A stretch of 64,000 nucleotides of DNA from Gongronella butleri (taxonomy: Eukaryota > Mucoromycota > Mucoromycetes > Mucorales > Cunninghamellaceae): the NCBI GenBank assembly GCA_025201375.1, contig JAIWZP010000052.1, positions 124,001 through 188,000 of the forward strand. Direction: 5' to 3'. This document shows, piece by piece, positions 44,674-55,801 of this stretch. Every line of letters begins with the position of its first letter. Position 1 is the stretch's first letter. The position numbers and the translations under genes are program-made. The notes beneath the pieces were generated by a model. That model ran no database searches. It had not been told where the DNA came from and worked only from the letters and a program-made list of their open reading frames with translations.

Positions 44674-45542
44674 ATGTCACCACAAGAGTTTGCGTCCGTG
44701 ATCAACACCTTTAATGAGGCAGTCTATCATACCCCACCGCCGCCCAATTTGTCCTCCAGTCTGTCCACGATTCTTTTTGCCTGTTTCAGCACGCTTGTCA
44801 TTCTCATTGTCATTGCATCCATCCATTACACGCATCATTTGTCGCTCATCTTGATCATCCCCAGCACGTTTTTGCTCTTGACCACCACCATCTTGGCCTG
44901 GCGTCGACGTTTAAAAAAACGCGTAAAAAACCACCCCGTCTCTTTCTCATTTTTTTCTTTGCTTGTCGCCGTGTTGACACATTTTTTTTTATTTTAATTT
45001 ATTTTATGGCAAGTTTGAGCGAGCCATGCTTGATCTTTGCTCATGCATGAATGCGACCGAAAACGTGCGTGGCATCAATGTGCGCTTTACCAAGTTTGCG
45101 CCTGGCAATCACCCATCATTTGTCGGCAATCAAAAGCCGCCCAACTACGTAAAATGAACCTTAATGTTGCCTTGCCCTCTTTTTCTCTCTCTCCCTTTCT
45201 CGAAACATCATCTTGGCCCAATTTCCCCTTCCGACCCCCCATCCCTCCCTTGACACACTCCCTTTTTTTTTATTCACGCTCAAGGGAGAGAGGAGAGAGG
45301 GGGCACGACGATGCTCGTTTTTTAGCTCGAGTCCCCCCGAATACTCACCCTCAATTCCCATTTTTTTTTCTTGGTCTCGCTAGGCCATCACGATCGAATT
45401 TGACGAAAGATACAACTTGTTGCATCATTTCACGACCGGTCCAGTCCATCCTTTGCCACCATACAAATTGGGCACGCTTCCTCCGTCCTACACGGCGACA
45501 ATGCTTCCCACCTTGCCTGAAAACACATACCAAGAGAAATGA
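44674..45542 (+). CDS. Small two-TM membrane protein, unrecognised
   Basis: Exons 44674-44922, 45014-45148 and 45384-45542 give 543 nt, 180 aa; phases are zero at both introns. Residues about 30-75 contain two adjacent hydrophobic helices (ILFACFSTLVILIVIAS and LSLILIIPSTFLLLTTTIL), followed by basic WRRRLKKR. Then comes a soluble C-terminal part (FERAMLDLCSCMNATENVRG, INVRFTKFAPGNHPSF, AITIEFDERYNLL) ending in a Pro-rich PPYKLGTLPPSYTATML. The basic residues after the helices suggest the C-terminal part is cytosolic, and PPSY could be a WW-domain ligand (inference). I do not recognise a family. Confidence 0.75.
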
Positions 45543-46414
45543 GGTTCTTTTTGGAGCCATTGAGTCCTTGAAATGGCACAATTGTTTGTTTCATGGGCAA
45601 GACATCAAGACAATGGCTCATTGTTAGCCTGCGTGCTGCTTTGTACACGCCTCCTCGTCCTCCCTGCTTCGCCCCCCTCCTAATATAATAAAGAAAATCA
45701 ACTCAGCAAGCGTATGAAAAGGCTATGTGACGCATGGTTGGTACGCATCCCGCATCCGGACCTTCAATTGAGCAGTGCACATGTGATTGGTGCTTCCAAC
45801 AAGGCAGCCATGAGGGAAAGCGTGCTATTTTACCAGCCGCAAGGAGAAAAAAAAAGAGGGACAAAAATGGGGATGCTCACCACCGATTTTCCTTCCCTTT
45901 TTTTTTTTTTTTTCTCTCTCTTTCTCTTTTTTTTTCTTTTTGTTTCTTCTTGTTCAGCGGGCTCCCCTCCTTCATCTGGCGCGACTCACTTGTTCTCTTT
46001 TGCTTGTAATTCGCGCGTTTTCTTCTCGTCCGTCTTTCTCTTGTCTTTGCAAAAAGTAGGCGCTTGCTCTTCCCCTCGTCACCTCCCCCTTTTTTATTCC
46101 CTTGGCTACCTTTTCCTTCTCGCTCCCTTTTTAGTTTCTGTTTACGCTTCCCCTTTGCTTTTTCTCTCTCTTTTTTTTCTTCTGCCCGTCTCTTTCCCCT
46201 CCCCTTTGTCTCCTCTTTCTTCCGTCGTCCGTCCCCTATTTCGCAAGTCCAACGCGCCTTTTTTTTTTCACTTGCCAAGAGCCACAACCCTCGTCGACTA
46301 GTCCTCAGCCCGCTTCCACTCGCCATTTGCCCTTTTTTTTTCTTTTTTTGGTCTCACGCCCGTCCGCTTGCCTTTTATTTTTAATCCCTCTTTTGTTATT
46401 TGTGACCTGCACTC
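45543..46414. other. 3' UTR and ~500-bp pyrimidine-rich leader of the MUB1-like gene
   Basis: AATAAA at about 45689 may serve the upstream gene. From 45880 to 46400 the plus strand is strongly C+T-rich with repeated TTTTTCTCTC and CCTTTTCC blocks. This is a polypyrimidine promoter or leader directly before the next ATG. ORFs across it are low-complexity Phe/Leu/Ser strings. Confidence 0.5.
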
Positions 46415-48169
46415 ATGAGGGAACCGAATTTGTGCTTTCCATCGAGCAACAAGGCTGCTGTGTGCATCACATCGGCGCTTTATGACCGTCGCGCGCTGGA
46501 CTGCACGGCGAGCCTGCCATTGATCAACTCGCTGACGCATCTTGCTTACCTGACGTCGACGTCGCCGCGGATCCGCGAGATCCTGGTGATGGACGGTGGT
46601 CTGGAGCGCCTGGTGCGCATGATGGCGCCGCAGCATGTCGAGGCTGGCCGCAGGCACTTGTGGAAATGGTCGCTGGCATTCCAATGCGTGGTCAATATTG
46701 GCGTCCGTGGCACAGAGCACATCCGTACAAAGGTCGTCGACGCTGGCATGATCCCCATTGTCTTGCGCGTCTTGGAAAACTTTTTAAAAGCGCTGGAAAT
46801 CGTACGACGAGAAGCCGACAAAGGAAGCGAGCCGACACGTGCTCTCTACTCGCCAGATTGGTACTCGGACTCTAGGACCAATCGGCCCGTCATGCTCGAT
46901 CCTCTAGGTAAAAAAAAAAAAGGGAAAAAAAAAACGCTCAAAATCGTCATATTTGTCAGCACCCGGCCCCCCTCCTGACACCAATTCATATTTTTTTTGC
47001 CTTTATTCACCCTCCTTTAATTATTTTCGATAGCCGTCGGCTACCATTCGTATGTCAATATGGTCAATGCATCGTCATCGTCGTCGTCATCACCATCGGA
47101 TCCGTCTCCAGTCGATACCAGCAATTCAAGCAACCCAAACCAGGCGTCGCCTGCGCCACCTTCGTCGTCATCGGCGTCCTCGTCGTCCATACCCTCGTCG
47201 CCGTCGCAAAATCAGTCAATTGATCCGTCGGACGCGTCAACCAACCACAAACGACGCGTCATTCGCCGGTCGACATTCCCCTATCGTAAGCCGACCGTCG
47301 CGCAACGGCGCAAGCAGCGTCTGGGCCGGGATCCATCGATCAAGTCGGTGCCGTCATGGCAAGATGCTCAGCAACCGACGATTGACAATGTGTTTTACCG
47401 CGAAGAGGATATTTTGCTGTCGTTGCAGCTTCTTGCTTATCTGTCAAAGTACCCGCACATTCGCGATTTGTTCCATACGGCCTACAGCAAGAACGTGTTT
47501 TCGGTCGTTGAGCAATTCTGCCATCGTCGCCACCCCAATCCTATCCAATATTGGGCGGGTGTCATCATGCGCAATGCCTGCCGCAAGGACGAGACCAAGG
47601 GAGGCATCCGTCGCTGCGCAAACATGCATTGTGGCAAATGGGAGTCGCAACCCCGCGATTTCGCCAAATGTCGCCGCTGCCGAAAGGCGAAATATTGTTG
47701 CAAAGCGTGTCAATCGCGTGCCTGGGCGGATGGTCATCGCTGGTGGTGCATTGAGCGCCATGCCTCGTCCGTCCCGCAACCTGAATCGGCCAACGCTCAG
47801 GCATTGGCCGCTGCAACTGCCGCAGTCATCACGGCCAATCCCGCCCAAGTCGCGACAACTCTCGCTCAAGGCACGACCACGGCCACAAGCACGAATACGA
47901 CCGCCACAGCGGCTGCTATCGATGCTTCTGGCTCTGCGGCCCCCACCATCACACAGCAACAACAGCCATTGGATCACCAAACCCAATCGACTACCGCAGC
48001 ATCTCCCTCGACCGCCGACGAATCCGTGACCAATCACGTTCACGGCGATCCTCCGGCTCCACAGCCCGCTCAGGCATCCCATGATGCCAGAATCGACCTG
48101 GCCCCGCGCTCATCCGACGACACAAATCGCCAATTGCTCATGGACATGGAGGTTTCCATGGAACTTTGA
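46415..48169 (+). CDS. MUB1: MYND zinc-finger protein, Mub1/SamB type
   Basis: Exons 46415-46907 and 47034-48169, 1629 nt, about 542 aa. The N-terminus (MREPNLCFPSSNKAAVCITS, LYDRRALDCTASLPLINSL, THLAYLTSTSPRIREIL, MDGGLERLVRMM) is the highly conserved armadillo-like region of Mub1/SamB. A Ser/Pro-rich insert follows, then YREEDILLSLQLLAYLSKYP. The C-terminal MYND finger spans CANMHCGKWE, KCRRCRKAKYCCKACQSRAW and DGHRWWC, with the Cys/His spacing intact. Yeast Mub1 partners the E3 ligase Ubr2 in Rpn4 turnover; SamB in Aspergillus affects morphogenesis. The low-complexity Thr/Ala/Gln tail has no domain. Confidence 0.93.
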
Positions 48170-49052
48170 AAAAAAAAAGAGAAATCACGCTCTTTTTTTT
48201 TCCTTCACGTTTGTACACCAATTCCCCCCTCCCGCATCGCTTGGATGCCTCGCGCTCCTCACTCTTTCGCTCACTCACTCTCTCTCACTCTCTCTCTCTC
48301 TTTTATCATCTACGATATCTGCCCTCTTTTTCTTTCTTTTCTTGTATACCTTATGCCATTCCTTCGAGTACACCCATCGTTCTTTCTCGTTTTTCTCAAC
48401 CCCTCATGCATCCCATTCTTCTCACCCTCGCTCTCTTTATTCTTCTCACCTGTACGTCACATGTGTGTGCCTCCGGCAACTCCTTTTGGCAATTATTTCG
48501 CATGATTGGCCACTATTTCTAGCGTGGGCGAGCCACACCTCCCTTTCTTCTCGCCTCCCAACAAACACAAATAAAAGAATTAGCATTTGATCAAAGAGCA
48601 GGTGATGTCATGGCATAAAACAAAAAAAAGAAAAAATAAACCAGACAAAAGGCCCAATTGGCCACGCATTGCGTCAATGGGGCCCATGGACCCTTGTTTT
48701 CCTTTTGTGAGCCAAATCAAGGGCGTACATGTAGCGCATCATTGTATCTGCGTTCTTGTCAATTAGGCTCTCTTTTGGTTTTTAGAATGTGGTGGGCAGC
48801 ATTGGGAATCAATGGATGGTGGAAAAGAGGGAAAGCGGGTACAATTGGTATCAGGGCCATCCAGGGCAATTTTCCACCAGGTTGATTGCTGTCGCGCGCG
48901 GGGAAAGCGGGCGGAGCCAATCAGAGCCATTCACATATTGGCTGGCCTCAACCCAATGCTCTCTTTTTTTTTTTTATTCTTTCTCCTCCCCTCCCTCCGT
49001 TTGCCCATACCCCCCTCTTCTTTTTCTTTCCCTTTTTCTCACCACGTCAACT
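48170..49052. other. Intergenic with CCAAT boxes upstream of p24 gene
   Basis: 48170-48350 is CT-rich (CTCTCTCACTCTC microsatellite near 48270-48300). CCAAT occurs at 48917-48921 and in reverse (ATTGG) at 48937-48941, about 115-135 bp before the p24 ATG. A further CT-rich tract follows to the ATG. No other gene is supported. Confidence 0.5.
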
Positions 49053-50113
49053 ATGAAGTGGGCCGTCCTCTTGCTCGTGTGTGTCTATGTCGCCTTGGCC
49101 GACGCCTTGTATTTTTACCTGGAAGGCTCGGAAAAAAAGTGCTTTTTGGAAGAGTTGCCCAAGGAAACGATGGTCGTTGGTACGTCTTTTACTGTTGTTT
49201 GACGCGTTTTGCCGCGAAACATGGCCGTGTGCGTGCTTCATCTGACACCTTTCCTCCACTTTAGGTACTTTTGAGGCCGAACAATGGCATGAACAGTCCA
49301 ACAGCTGGGTCCGCGACCCCAACCTCAAGATTCAGGTTACTGTCGAGGAACTCCCCCAGAACAACATCGTCGTCGACCGCAAGATCAGCGCAAAGGGCAA
49401 ATTCACCTTCACCTCGGCCGAATCAGGCGACCACAACATCTGTCTGTCCACCATTAGCAACTCTTGGTTCGATTCTTCCCGCACTGTAAGTCAAATCTCG
49501 CTCTAGATGAGCGCAATGGACAGCGCACGCGCTCAATTGGACACGCACACGTCATTGGGAACACGCACACGCTCAATTGCACACTCGCGTAGTCAGATGT
49601 GCATGATTCTCATTTTTTTTTTTTTTTTTTGCTTCTTTTTCTTTTTTTTTCTGTTAGAAAATCACCTTTGACATGGACTTTGATGACCCTGCTGGCGACA
49701 GCCACAACCATAGAGAGACGCTCGGCGGTAAGACATCCATCAAATCCAAAAGGCATTGAAAACTCATTTTCATTCTCTAGAATTGGCGTCCAAGATCCAC
49801 GAGCTGAACGAGCGCGTGCAAGATATCCGACGTGAGCAATTCTCCCAACGTGTAAGTCTTTGGAGAGGAAAGGGACAGCGACAGGCGTGCGTCAAACGCA
49901 AGAATCTCATTTTTTTTGTTTTTGTGCCCTCCTCCCCCCCCCTTTTTTTTTTTTTTTTTTTAGGAGCGTGAGGCTGAATTCCGTGATCAATCTGAGCTGA
50001 CCAACTCGCGTGTTGTCTGGTGGACCGTGCTGCAGCTGATTGTCCTCGGCGTCGTGTGTGTTTGGCAAATGCGCCACTTTAAGAACTTCTTTGTCGCAAA
50101 GAAGCTCGTGTAG
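49053..50113 (+). CDS. p24 family cargo receptor (emp24/gp25L/TMED)
   Basis: Type I membrane protein cycling in COPI/COPII vesicles between ER and Golgi. Exons 49053-49179, 49265-49485, 49658-49727, 49781-49851 and 49964-50113 give 639 nt, 212 aa, the standard size. Signal peptide [18 protein letters not shown], then the GOLD domain ([40 protein letters not shown] with the conserved Cys pair). A coiled coil follows ([20 protein letters not shown]) and the transmembrane segment [20 protein letters not shown]. The cytosolic tail [13 protein letters not shown] carries the FF (COPII) and dilysine-like (COPI) sorting signals. Closest to the Erp/TMED4-9 (alpha/Erp1-like) branch. Confidence 0.95.
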
Positions 50114-50173
50114 ACGCCGGCCCTCTCCAACTTGTGATTTTATGTTTTCCCTCGCGGAATTGAAGATTGAAAT

Positions 50174-50208
50174 AATAAAAAAGTGATTGATTTCTATGAT
50201 AGTTTATT
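50174..50208. terminator. Convergent polyadenylation signals
   Basis: AATAAA on the plus strand at 50174-50179, 60 bp after the p24 stop, and AATAAA on the minus strand (TTTATT at 50203-50208), about 57 bp after the stop of the facing gene. Confidence 0.45.
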
Positions 50209-50264
50209 GATGAATTACGGAGAAAGATGTCTTGAAAAGAGATCAAAAAGATCTGAAGAGCATT

Positions 50265-50901
50265 TTAAAAGGCATCCCATGCCGAACCGCTGTAGGGAGG
50301 GCCAGTGTACACGTATGGGTCGCCGTACGCATCCCAAATGTCGACGCGCGGGTTCATGGGGTTACCAGCGTGTCGGCAAGACCCGCCACTCAGCATGTAG
50401 AGGTAGGACAGGCCATGGATCTGGCCACCTTCTTGATCTGGGTGTATCCATCTCTAAGTTGCATCAAAAAGAACACGGATCAGGGGGATCTTGCCTTGCC
50501 TTGGCTTTTTTTTTCTTTTTTACTTACGGCAAAGACGGTCGGGGCATCATTGCCTCCCAGAGCATTGCAATCCATATTGTTGTAGTTGCAGCAGCTCTTC
50601 TCGCCGGGATGCAGCGTGCACTCGAATTTCCTGGTGTGTTTGAGGTTGCAAAGAAACGCATTGGAGACTGTAAGTCCTAGAAATCATTCCTTTTTTTCTT
50701 TTTCTTTTCTTTTCTTTTTTTTTTTTCAAGAAAGACTTGCGATGGCCAGCCGTTTCCAAAGTTGTTGACCTGGCGAATCGTGAGGAGCTTGTTCTCGGCA
50801 TTGGGATCGAATTGGTTTTCAAAGCAAAAGCCCGCAACGTGTACACTCAATTCGACGGAAGACCAAAGCAGCACAAGGATCGCCCAAACAAAGAGAATCA
50901 T
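50265..50901 (-). CDS. Small secreted cysteine-rich protein; frame does not close with canonical splicing
   Basis: Apparent exons 50901-50737, 50667-50528 and 50452-50265. The first encodes a signal peptide (MILFVWAILVLLWSSVELSV) and GFCFENQFDPNAENKLL. The second, in its best frame, reads FLCNLKHTRKFECTLHPGEK and SCCNYNNMDCNALGG. The third reads RWIHPDQEGGQIHGLSYLYM, GGSCRHAG and DIWDAYGDPYVYTGPPYSG. Eight or so cysteines suggest a disulphide-bonded extracellular protein; function unknown. The GT donor after CAA and the AG acceptor before TCTCC leave the reading one base out of phase with the Cys-rich frame. So there is an indel, an unusual splice site, or a different intron. An A|GTGTAC donor near 50848 with acceptor CTAG|GAC would restore phase but delete part of exon 1. 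Confidence 0.55.
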
Positions 50902-51654
50902 CGAAAAGAATTACGCGACGGTGAAGTGATGAATGAAAGAAAAAGAAAAGGTGAAGGAATGCCTATTTTCTCTCCCTGCTTTTATGCTTTTTTTTTTTTT
51001 TCGTCTCGCAGACAATGAAATGATGGACCGCATCATGCAGTTACCCGATGCGGATGCAGGTTAATGACGCGTCGGAATGGGTACCGAATTCTCATTGTTT
51101 TCCTCGCCCCAGGGCCATGTGGCAATTGAGAAGGAGTCAGGCGCAAGGAGGTGTCTCATTTCATCAGGAGAGAGCCCCATTACGACACTGCCAATTATGG
51201 GCCGACTTTGTTACCCTCTTCACACATCCAATCACGGATCAAAGGCACTGGCATCCACGTGCCTTATGACGAGTCAATGCAAAAGAAAAACTGGAGACAA
51301 TTCAACCATGGCATGAACAGTAATGTTTAAAGAAAATCTGCAATTTTTTTTTTGGAATTTCACTACAACGGTCTGATTGACCTTCAGGTTTCAAGGATTT
51401 TTTTTTGAAATGAGACGCGCCGAATAGTCAAATGACAAAACTATGAAGGTAATTTATGTATTGATTCGCGATAGTCATTAGTAAGTTTTGGGGAAATTCA
51501 TGGAAACAATGTCCATCTCCACAACAGGCTTATTGCCTTTAGAGCTTTTTAATTTTTTATGAAAAGAGAAGCCATGGAATATCAAAAGTGGTCGCATTTG
51601 CCGGTGATCCAAGCATGATTTTACAGCGAAAAGCGAAAGCGCGTAAAATACTAT
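50902..51654. other. Gene-free flank
   Basis: No gene recognised. 50902-51330 is the 5' side of the small secreted gene; 51330-51650 is A/T-rich and unique in the window. Confidence 0.4.
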
Positions 51655-51838
51655 TTTTGGCTCAGATTTTCACTAGCAAATGCCAATGTCGCGATTTCTC
51701 AAGACTGAATGATCCGTTTTGCAAACAAACTAGAAATCATTGGAGTTTTGAGTCGTGTATCCACTGGTCTAAATTTGGCGCCATGCCGTTAGGCTCATTG
51801 GGAGAAACGCGTAAAATATTATTTGGCGTGGGGTTTCA
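51655..51838 (+). repeat. R2 fragment, locus C
   Basis: Matches part of the R2 unit: TTTTCACTAGCAAA, GCGATTTCTCAAGACTGA, GAGTTTTGAGTCG, TATCCACTGGTCTAAATTTG, GGGAGAAACGCGTAAAATAT. It ends abruptly where R3 starts. Confidence 0.75.
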
Positions 51839-52126
51839 GTAATGGACGCCCGAAAATAACCTAATAATGCACAACTTTGGAGAGCCAATCCATCCATGTT
51901 TGGTGGCCTTTAAGAATAGCTATCTAGCTATCATAGATTTGTGAAAATTATGGAAAAGTTGCCAACTTTCTAAAATTGTCGGCAACAGCCTAATCACCCA
52001 CTGGTTTTCAACGTTTCTTTATAAATTGACGTGCCAAAATTAGGCTAATTTTGGCCCAATCCAACCACGTTTTGTGGCTGTCAGCATTGCATTTGTGAAA
52101 ATTAATGAAATCAGTGCATGTCTCGA
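51839..52126 (+). repeat. Repeat R3, copy B
   Basis: Collinear with 30374-30650. It is fused directly to an R2 fragment, whereas copy A follows R1 tail sequence; the modules are therefore shuffled between loci. No ORF conserved between copies. Confidence 0.75.
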
Positions 52127-52540
52127 CTTTCATAGCTGGTGCCGCAAGGGATTGCCACAAAATAACTTTTGGAAAGGGAAGCGAATTGACCGCCACCGCG
52201 GTCGCGCTGAACGATCGCGACGCGCTCCAATTCATCTCCGCCGAGTGCAATTCCAAAGATCGATGGCTGGTTTTACAGTACACGTACATTTATTATTATG
52301 GCGAAATGCAAAGTACAATTCAGGGTGCCTTGGTAAGAGCGGAAAGGCTTTCATCAACAAAAAAAAAATAATAGAAAGAGCGAAGGAAAACTTTAACAGG
52401 CAGAGACAAAGACGAAAAAAAAAAAAAGAAAATTGGAAATAGGGATCTATGATTGAAATGGAGGATGGGGGTCGGGCAGAGAAAAAGAGCAAAAAGGAGA
52501 GAGAAAGAGAGTGAGAGTGAGAGAGAAACGGGAGGGGGAA
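52127..52540. other. Gene-free, 3' flank of nucleotidyltransferase gene
   Basis: Purine-rich at 52470-52535 (GAGAGAGAAA type, i.e. CT-rich on the gene strand). No other feature. Confidence 0.4.
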
Positions 52541-55333
52541 TCAATGTCTGTTCTTTTTCTTGTTGGCGTGTTTTTGCGATGCGTGCGGCGCCGGCTCAAT
52601 GTGTGAGCGGTGCTGCGGGTCGACGCGCACGATATCGGCCATGGTGCGCTCCTTGTTTGGCAGCTTGATCTCGATGGAGGTTGGCGGTGGTGGTGGGTGG
52701 TCGCTTGCGGTGGGTTTCTTGGCTGTAGACCAGCGTCGTCGTCGCTGCTGTTGGTGATTGGGATGATTTTGCTGTTGATGCGACGTGTGGTGGTGTTGGT
52801 GGTGTTGATGGTGTTGGTGTTGCAGATGATGGGAATGATGGCGGCCATTGGAGGAGCTACTGCTTGTTGCTGGTGAATTTGTGCGTGATGAAGACGACGA
52901 GGACGACATCGAGGGGCGCATGGACACTGCTGGATGATTTGTCGAGGTGGATGACCCTATGGATGGCCATTCCGGGGGCGACGGCCGCCTTGAAGGTGCG
53001 GGGGACGACGATGCGACGGCAGATGGTCTGCGATTGTTGTTGATGGCCGGGTTGTTCATATGGTGGTACCGCGCAAAAATGGTGTCGACAGACCGTGGCT
53101 CGATGGCGACGAGGGATTGGTACGTGTAATTGCGCTGCGCCATGGGGTCCGCAGCAATGTAGGTGAGAATGACGGGCGGCATGCCATTGGCGGCGTGGTG
53201 GTGGATGGGGACGGGCGAAATGGCATGGTGGTCATGGTGGTGTGGATGAGGCATATGTGGGTAGGCATGCGATGGCATTGGCGGCGATGTGATGGGGGCA
53301 TGGGGTGGTGAGGATGCCATGGAAGGCGATGTCGGGGGCAAAAGGACGTGCGTCGGTACGGGCGACGTGACGGAAGGCTGGCGTTTGCGTTGGTGGGCAT
53401 AATGCTGGTCCAATGGGACTTGGACAGGCATTGGGGACGGTGGCGAGGCGGCAGCAGCCAGAGAATGAGCGGGAGCGGGAGTGGATGGGGCGGGCAGGAC
53501 GGGTGAGACGGGGAGAATGGGAATTGGGGCTGCTGCGGGAGGCGGGAAAGAGGCCGGTGCGAGAGTGGACGCGTAGTGTGTGACGGCATTGGGGTCGTGG
53601 ACGGCAGCGGCGGTCGTCTTCCCAAAGATGGGCGGACGGTAAGGCGCACAAACATCGTACCACGAAGCTCCCTCCACCAACATTTCCATTGCGCGCCGCA
53701 ACTCATCACGAATGCCGCGTACAGAATAGACATCGGCTGAATTGCCCAAATTGCGCGTCACATTGAAAGGCTCCTCAACACATAGGCTTGTCTTGTTGCG
53801 CCCAATGTGCCATCCTTTTTCCCGTTTTGTCAGGTATCGGCCATGACGCACGCTAATCACCTGGTCGTCATAGTCGAATTCCAACGCATACCGCCGGAAA
53901 AACGCAAAGAGCAGACCGCCCAGGCTCTCGCGATTCGCGTCACCAAATCCACGCAGTTTGTCGGCATCCGCGCAGAACAATTCCTTCTCGTCATCACCTT
54001 TTAGCTGGTGCAAAACGGGCAAAATCGGCGGCTGGCGCATCTGAAGAAAATGGATGATCATGCAATTCCATGTATAAGTGGACAATGTCCCACCATTGGC
54101 TACAAATCGAGAAAAAATAAAAAAATAAAATAAAAAAAGACGCAGTGAGATGCCCATGCGCGATGCAAACACCCATTTGGCACCAATGATTCTCGTATCA
54201 CCTTGCACACACACCCCCTGGTTCGCCCGTGCCACTTTTTTTTTTCTCTCTCTCTCTGTCACCCCCCACTTTCTTCTTTTTCGTGTTTCTTACCGGCATC
54301 ATTGAGGACGCGCTGCTTGGTCCAATACTTGATCATCATGGTCAATGGGCGGACGCGCGGGTCAATGGCCACGTACGTGCGGATCATCTTTGTGTTTTGC
54401 AACGCGAGCGTATTGTTGACGTTCATATCACATGCCATTTGACTATAAAAGAGCATTTGCAGAAAGTAAAGTTCATCAATAAATATGAGCAACAAATGAA
54501 AATGTGATGATGCTTACTATTCTGGATCCACCAGTCGAACAATGGGGACCTTTGCGCGAGGGATACACACGACGTGCTGCATTCCGCCTAAAAGAGCGAG
54601 AAACAAGGGGATTGGTCGCGCGTGAGATTGAGCCGACGCGCTCTTTTTTTTTTTTTTTTTTTTGCCATTTTATCCTTTTGGGAGGCCTTACACTTGCGAA
54701 AGAGCTTGGCAAGGACGCGCACATTGCGCAGACCGTTCCATTGTGTGGTGATGCACAGGTCGACGTCAGATTGGCTCGTGCCTAGATCATTGACCGAGGA
54801 GCTGAAACGAGAATAATGAGATTTGGCGTCCAAATTGATCTTTTTTTTTTTTTCATTATTCTTTTACCCAAAGAGATGGACCTTGATCTCCTTGTCGGGC
54901 CATTCTGTGGTCAGAATGCGCTCAATCTTGGCGACAAAGCCCATGCGGCGCTCGTAGCTCTCGTTGGTGGGCAGCAATTGCTAAAAATTAAAAAAAGGAA
55001 AAAAATGGCCATTGAGAACCATTGGCGCCGACCAAGAGGATGGGCTATTTTTACCTCAAAGAGAGCCAGAATAGTGGCGCTCAGGTGGCCTTCCTGTGCA
55101 GGTGGCAGCGTCAAGGGCGTCGCCTGCTGGTGCGGCGCGTCAACAAGGTCGGCAGGCGGCAGGTCTGACGTGCAGTCCAAGTCGTTGCCCGAGTCCTCAG
55201 AGTAATCCGACGACGACGTCGATTGAACCGACGACGAGAGAGTCTGTTGAAGAGGCTGGTCGTGGGTCTTGACTTGCACTAAAAACGAGGTATCCGGCAT
55301 ATCGTCGCTGCACGCTACAACGGGTAATGGCAT
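52541..55333 (-). CDS. Cid1/Trf-family non-canonical poly(A)/poly(U) polymerase
   Basis: Exons 55333-55055, 54980-54868, 54801-54692, 54587-54518, 54442-54294 and 54099-52541 sum to 2280 nt, about 759 aa. An acidic Ser-rich N-terminus precedes the nucleotidyltransferase core. The catalytic palm motif is VHLFGSSVNDLGTSQSDVDL (Asp pair at SDVD), the third acidic position lies in HVVCIPRAKVPIVRLVDPE, and CDMNVNNTLALQNTKMIRTY is typical. The central domain and PAP-associated domain follow (RPLTMMIKYWTKQRVLNDA, GTLSTYTWNCMIIHFLQMR, LGGLLFAFFRRYALEFDY). The C-terminal ~350 residues are Pro/Ser/His-rich and disordered. Such enzymes tail RNAs with A or U; cytoplasmic Cid13-like or Cid1-like roles cannot be told apart here. 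Confidence 0.92.
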
Positions 55334-55801
55334 TTTCTAGCAAAAGAAGAAGGCAGGGGGGAATAAAGACAAGGAAACAAGACTGCAGAAAGGCAAAAAG
55401 GCACCAAAGTCCAATAAATAAACCAGGCACACAAATGAAAATTAAAAAAAAATGGAAAAGAAGCCTATTCGCCTTTGCAAGAGTGGAAGGAGACAGGAGC
55501 GGAATGTGCGTGGAGGAGAGAGAAGGGTTAATAAAAGGGAGTGTGTGGTGTTGGCAGGCGACCAAAAGGAAAAAGCGACGCAATAAAGAAGAAAAAGTAG
55601 ACGAACAAAGAGGAAAAAAAGAGTGCGCTCAACAAAATGAGCGCATCATTGAAAAAAAAAAAGGGCACGCGTGCCCCGTCAGGCGGCAAGCAGAGCCATT
55701 TCCCTGTAGATTCCGTCAATTTTTATTTTTTATTTTTGGCCAGTCCGGTACCCTACTTTTTGTTCTTCAATTTACTGTTTTTCCCATTTTTTTCTTTCGC
55801 C
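55334..55801. promoter_or_regulatory. Divergent promoter between nucleotidyltransferase and NDP kinase genes
   Basis: 468 bp between divergent starts, purine-rich on the plus strand up to 55650 (CT-rich on the minus strand, as before other genes here), then A/T-rich TTTTTATTTTTTATTTTTGG near 55720. No consensus TATA was found. Confidence 0.4.

Noticed and set aside
45714..46301. 195-aa plus-strand ORF
   Set aside because: Composed of Phe/Leu/Ser/Pro from a polypyrimidine tract; interpreted as promoter or leader.
50183..50680. 165-aa plus-strand ORF
   Set aside because: Antisense to the small secreted gene and Arg/Cys-rich by complement; no domain.
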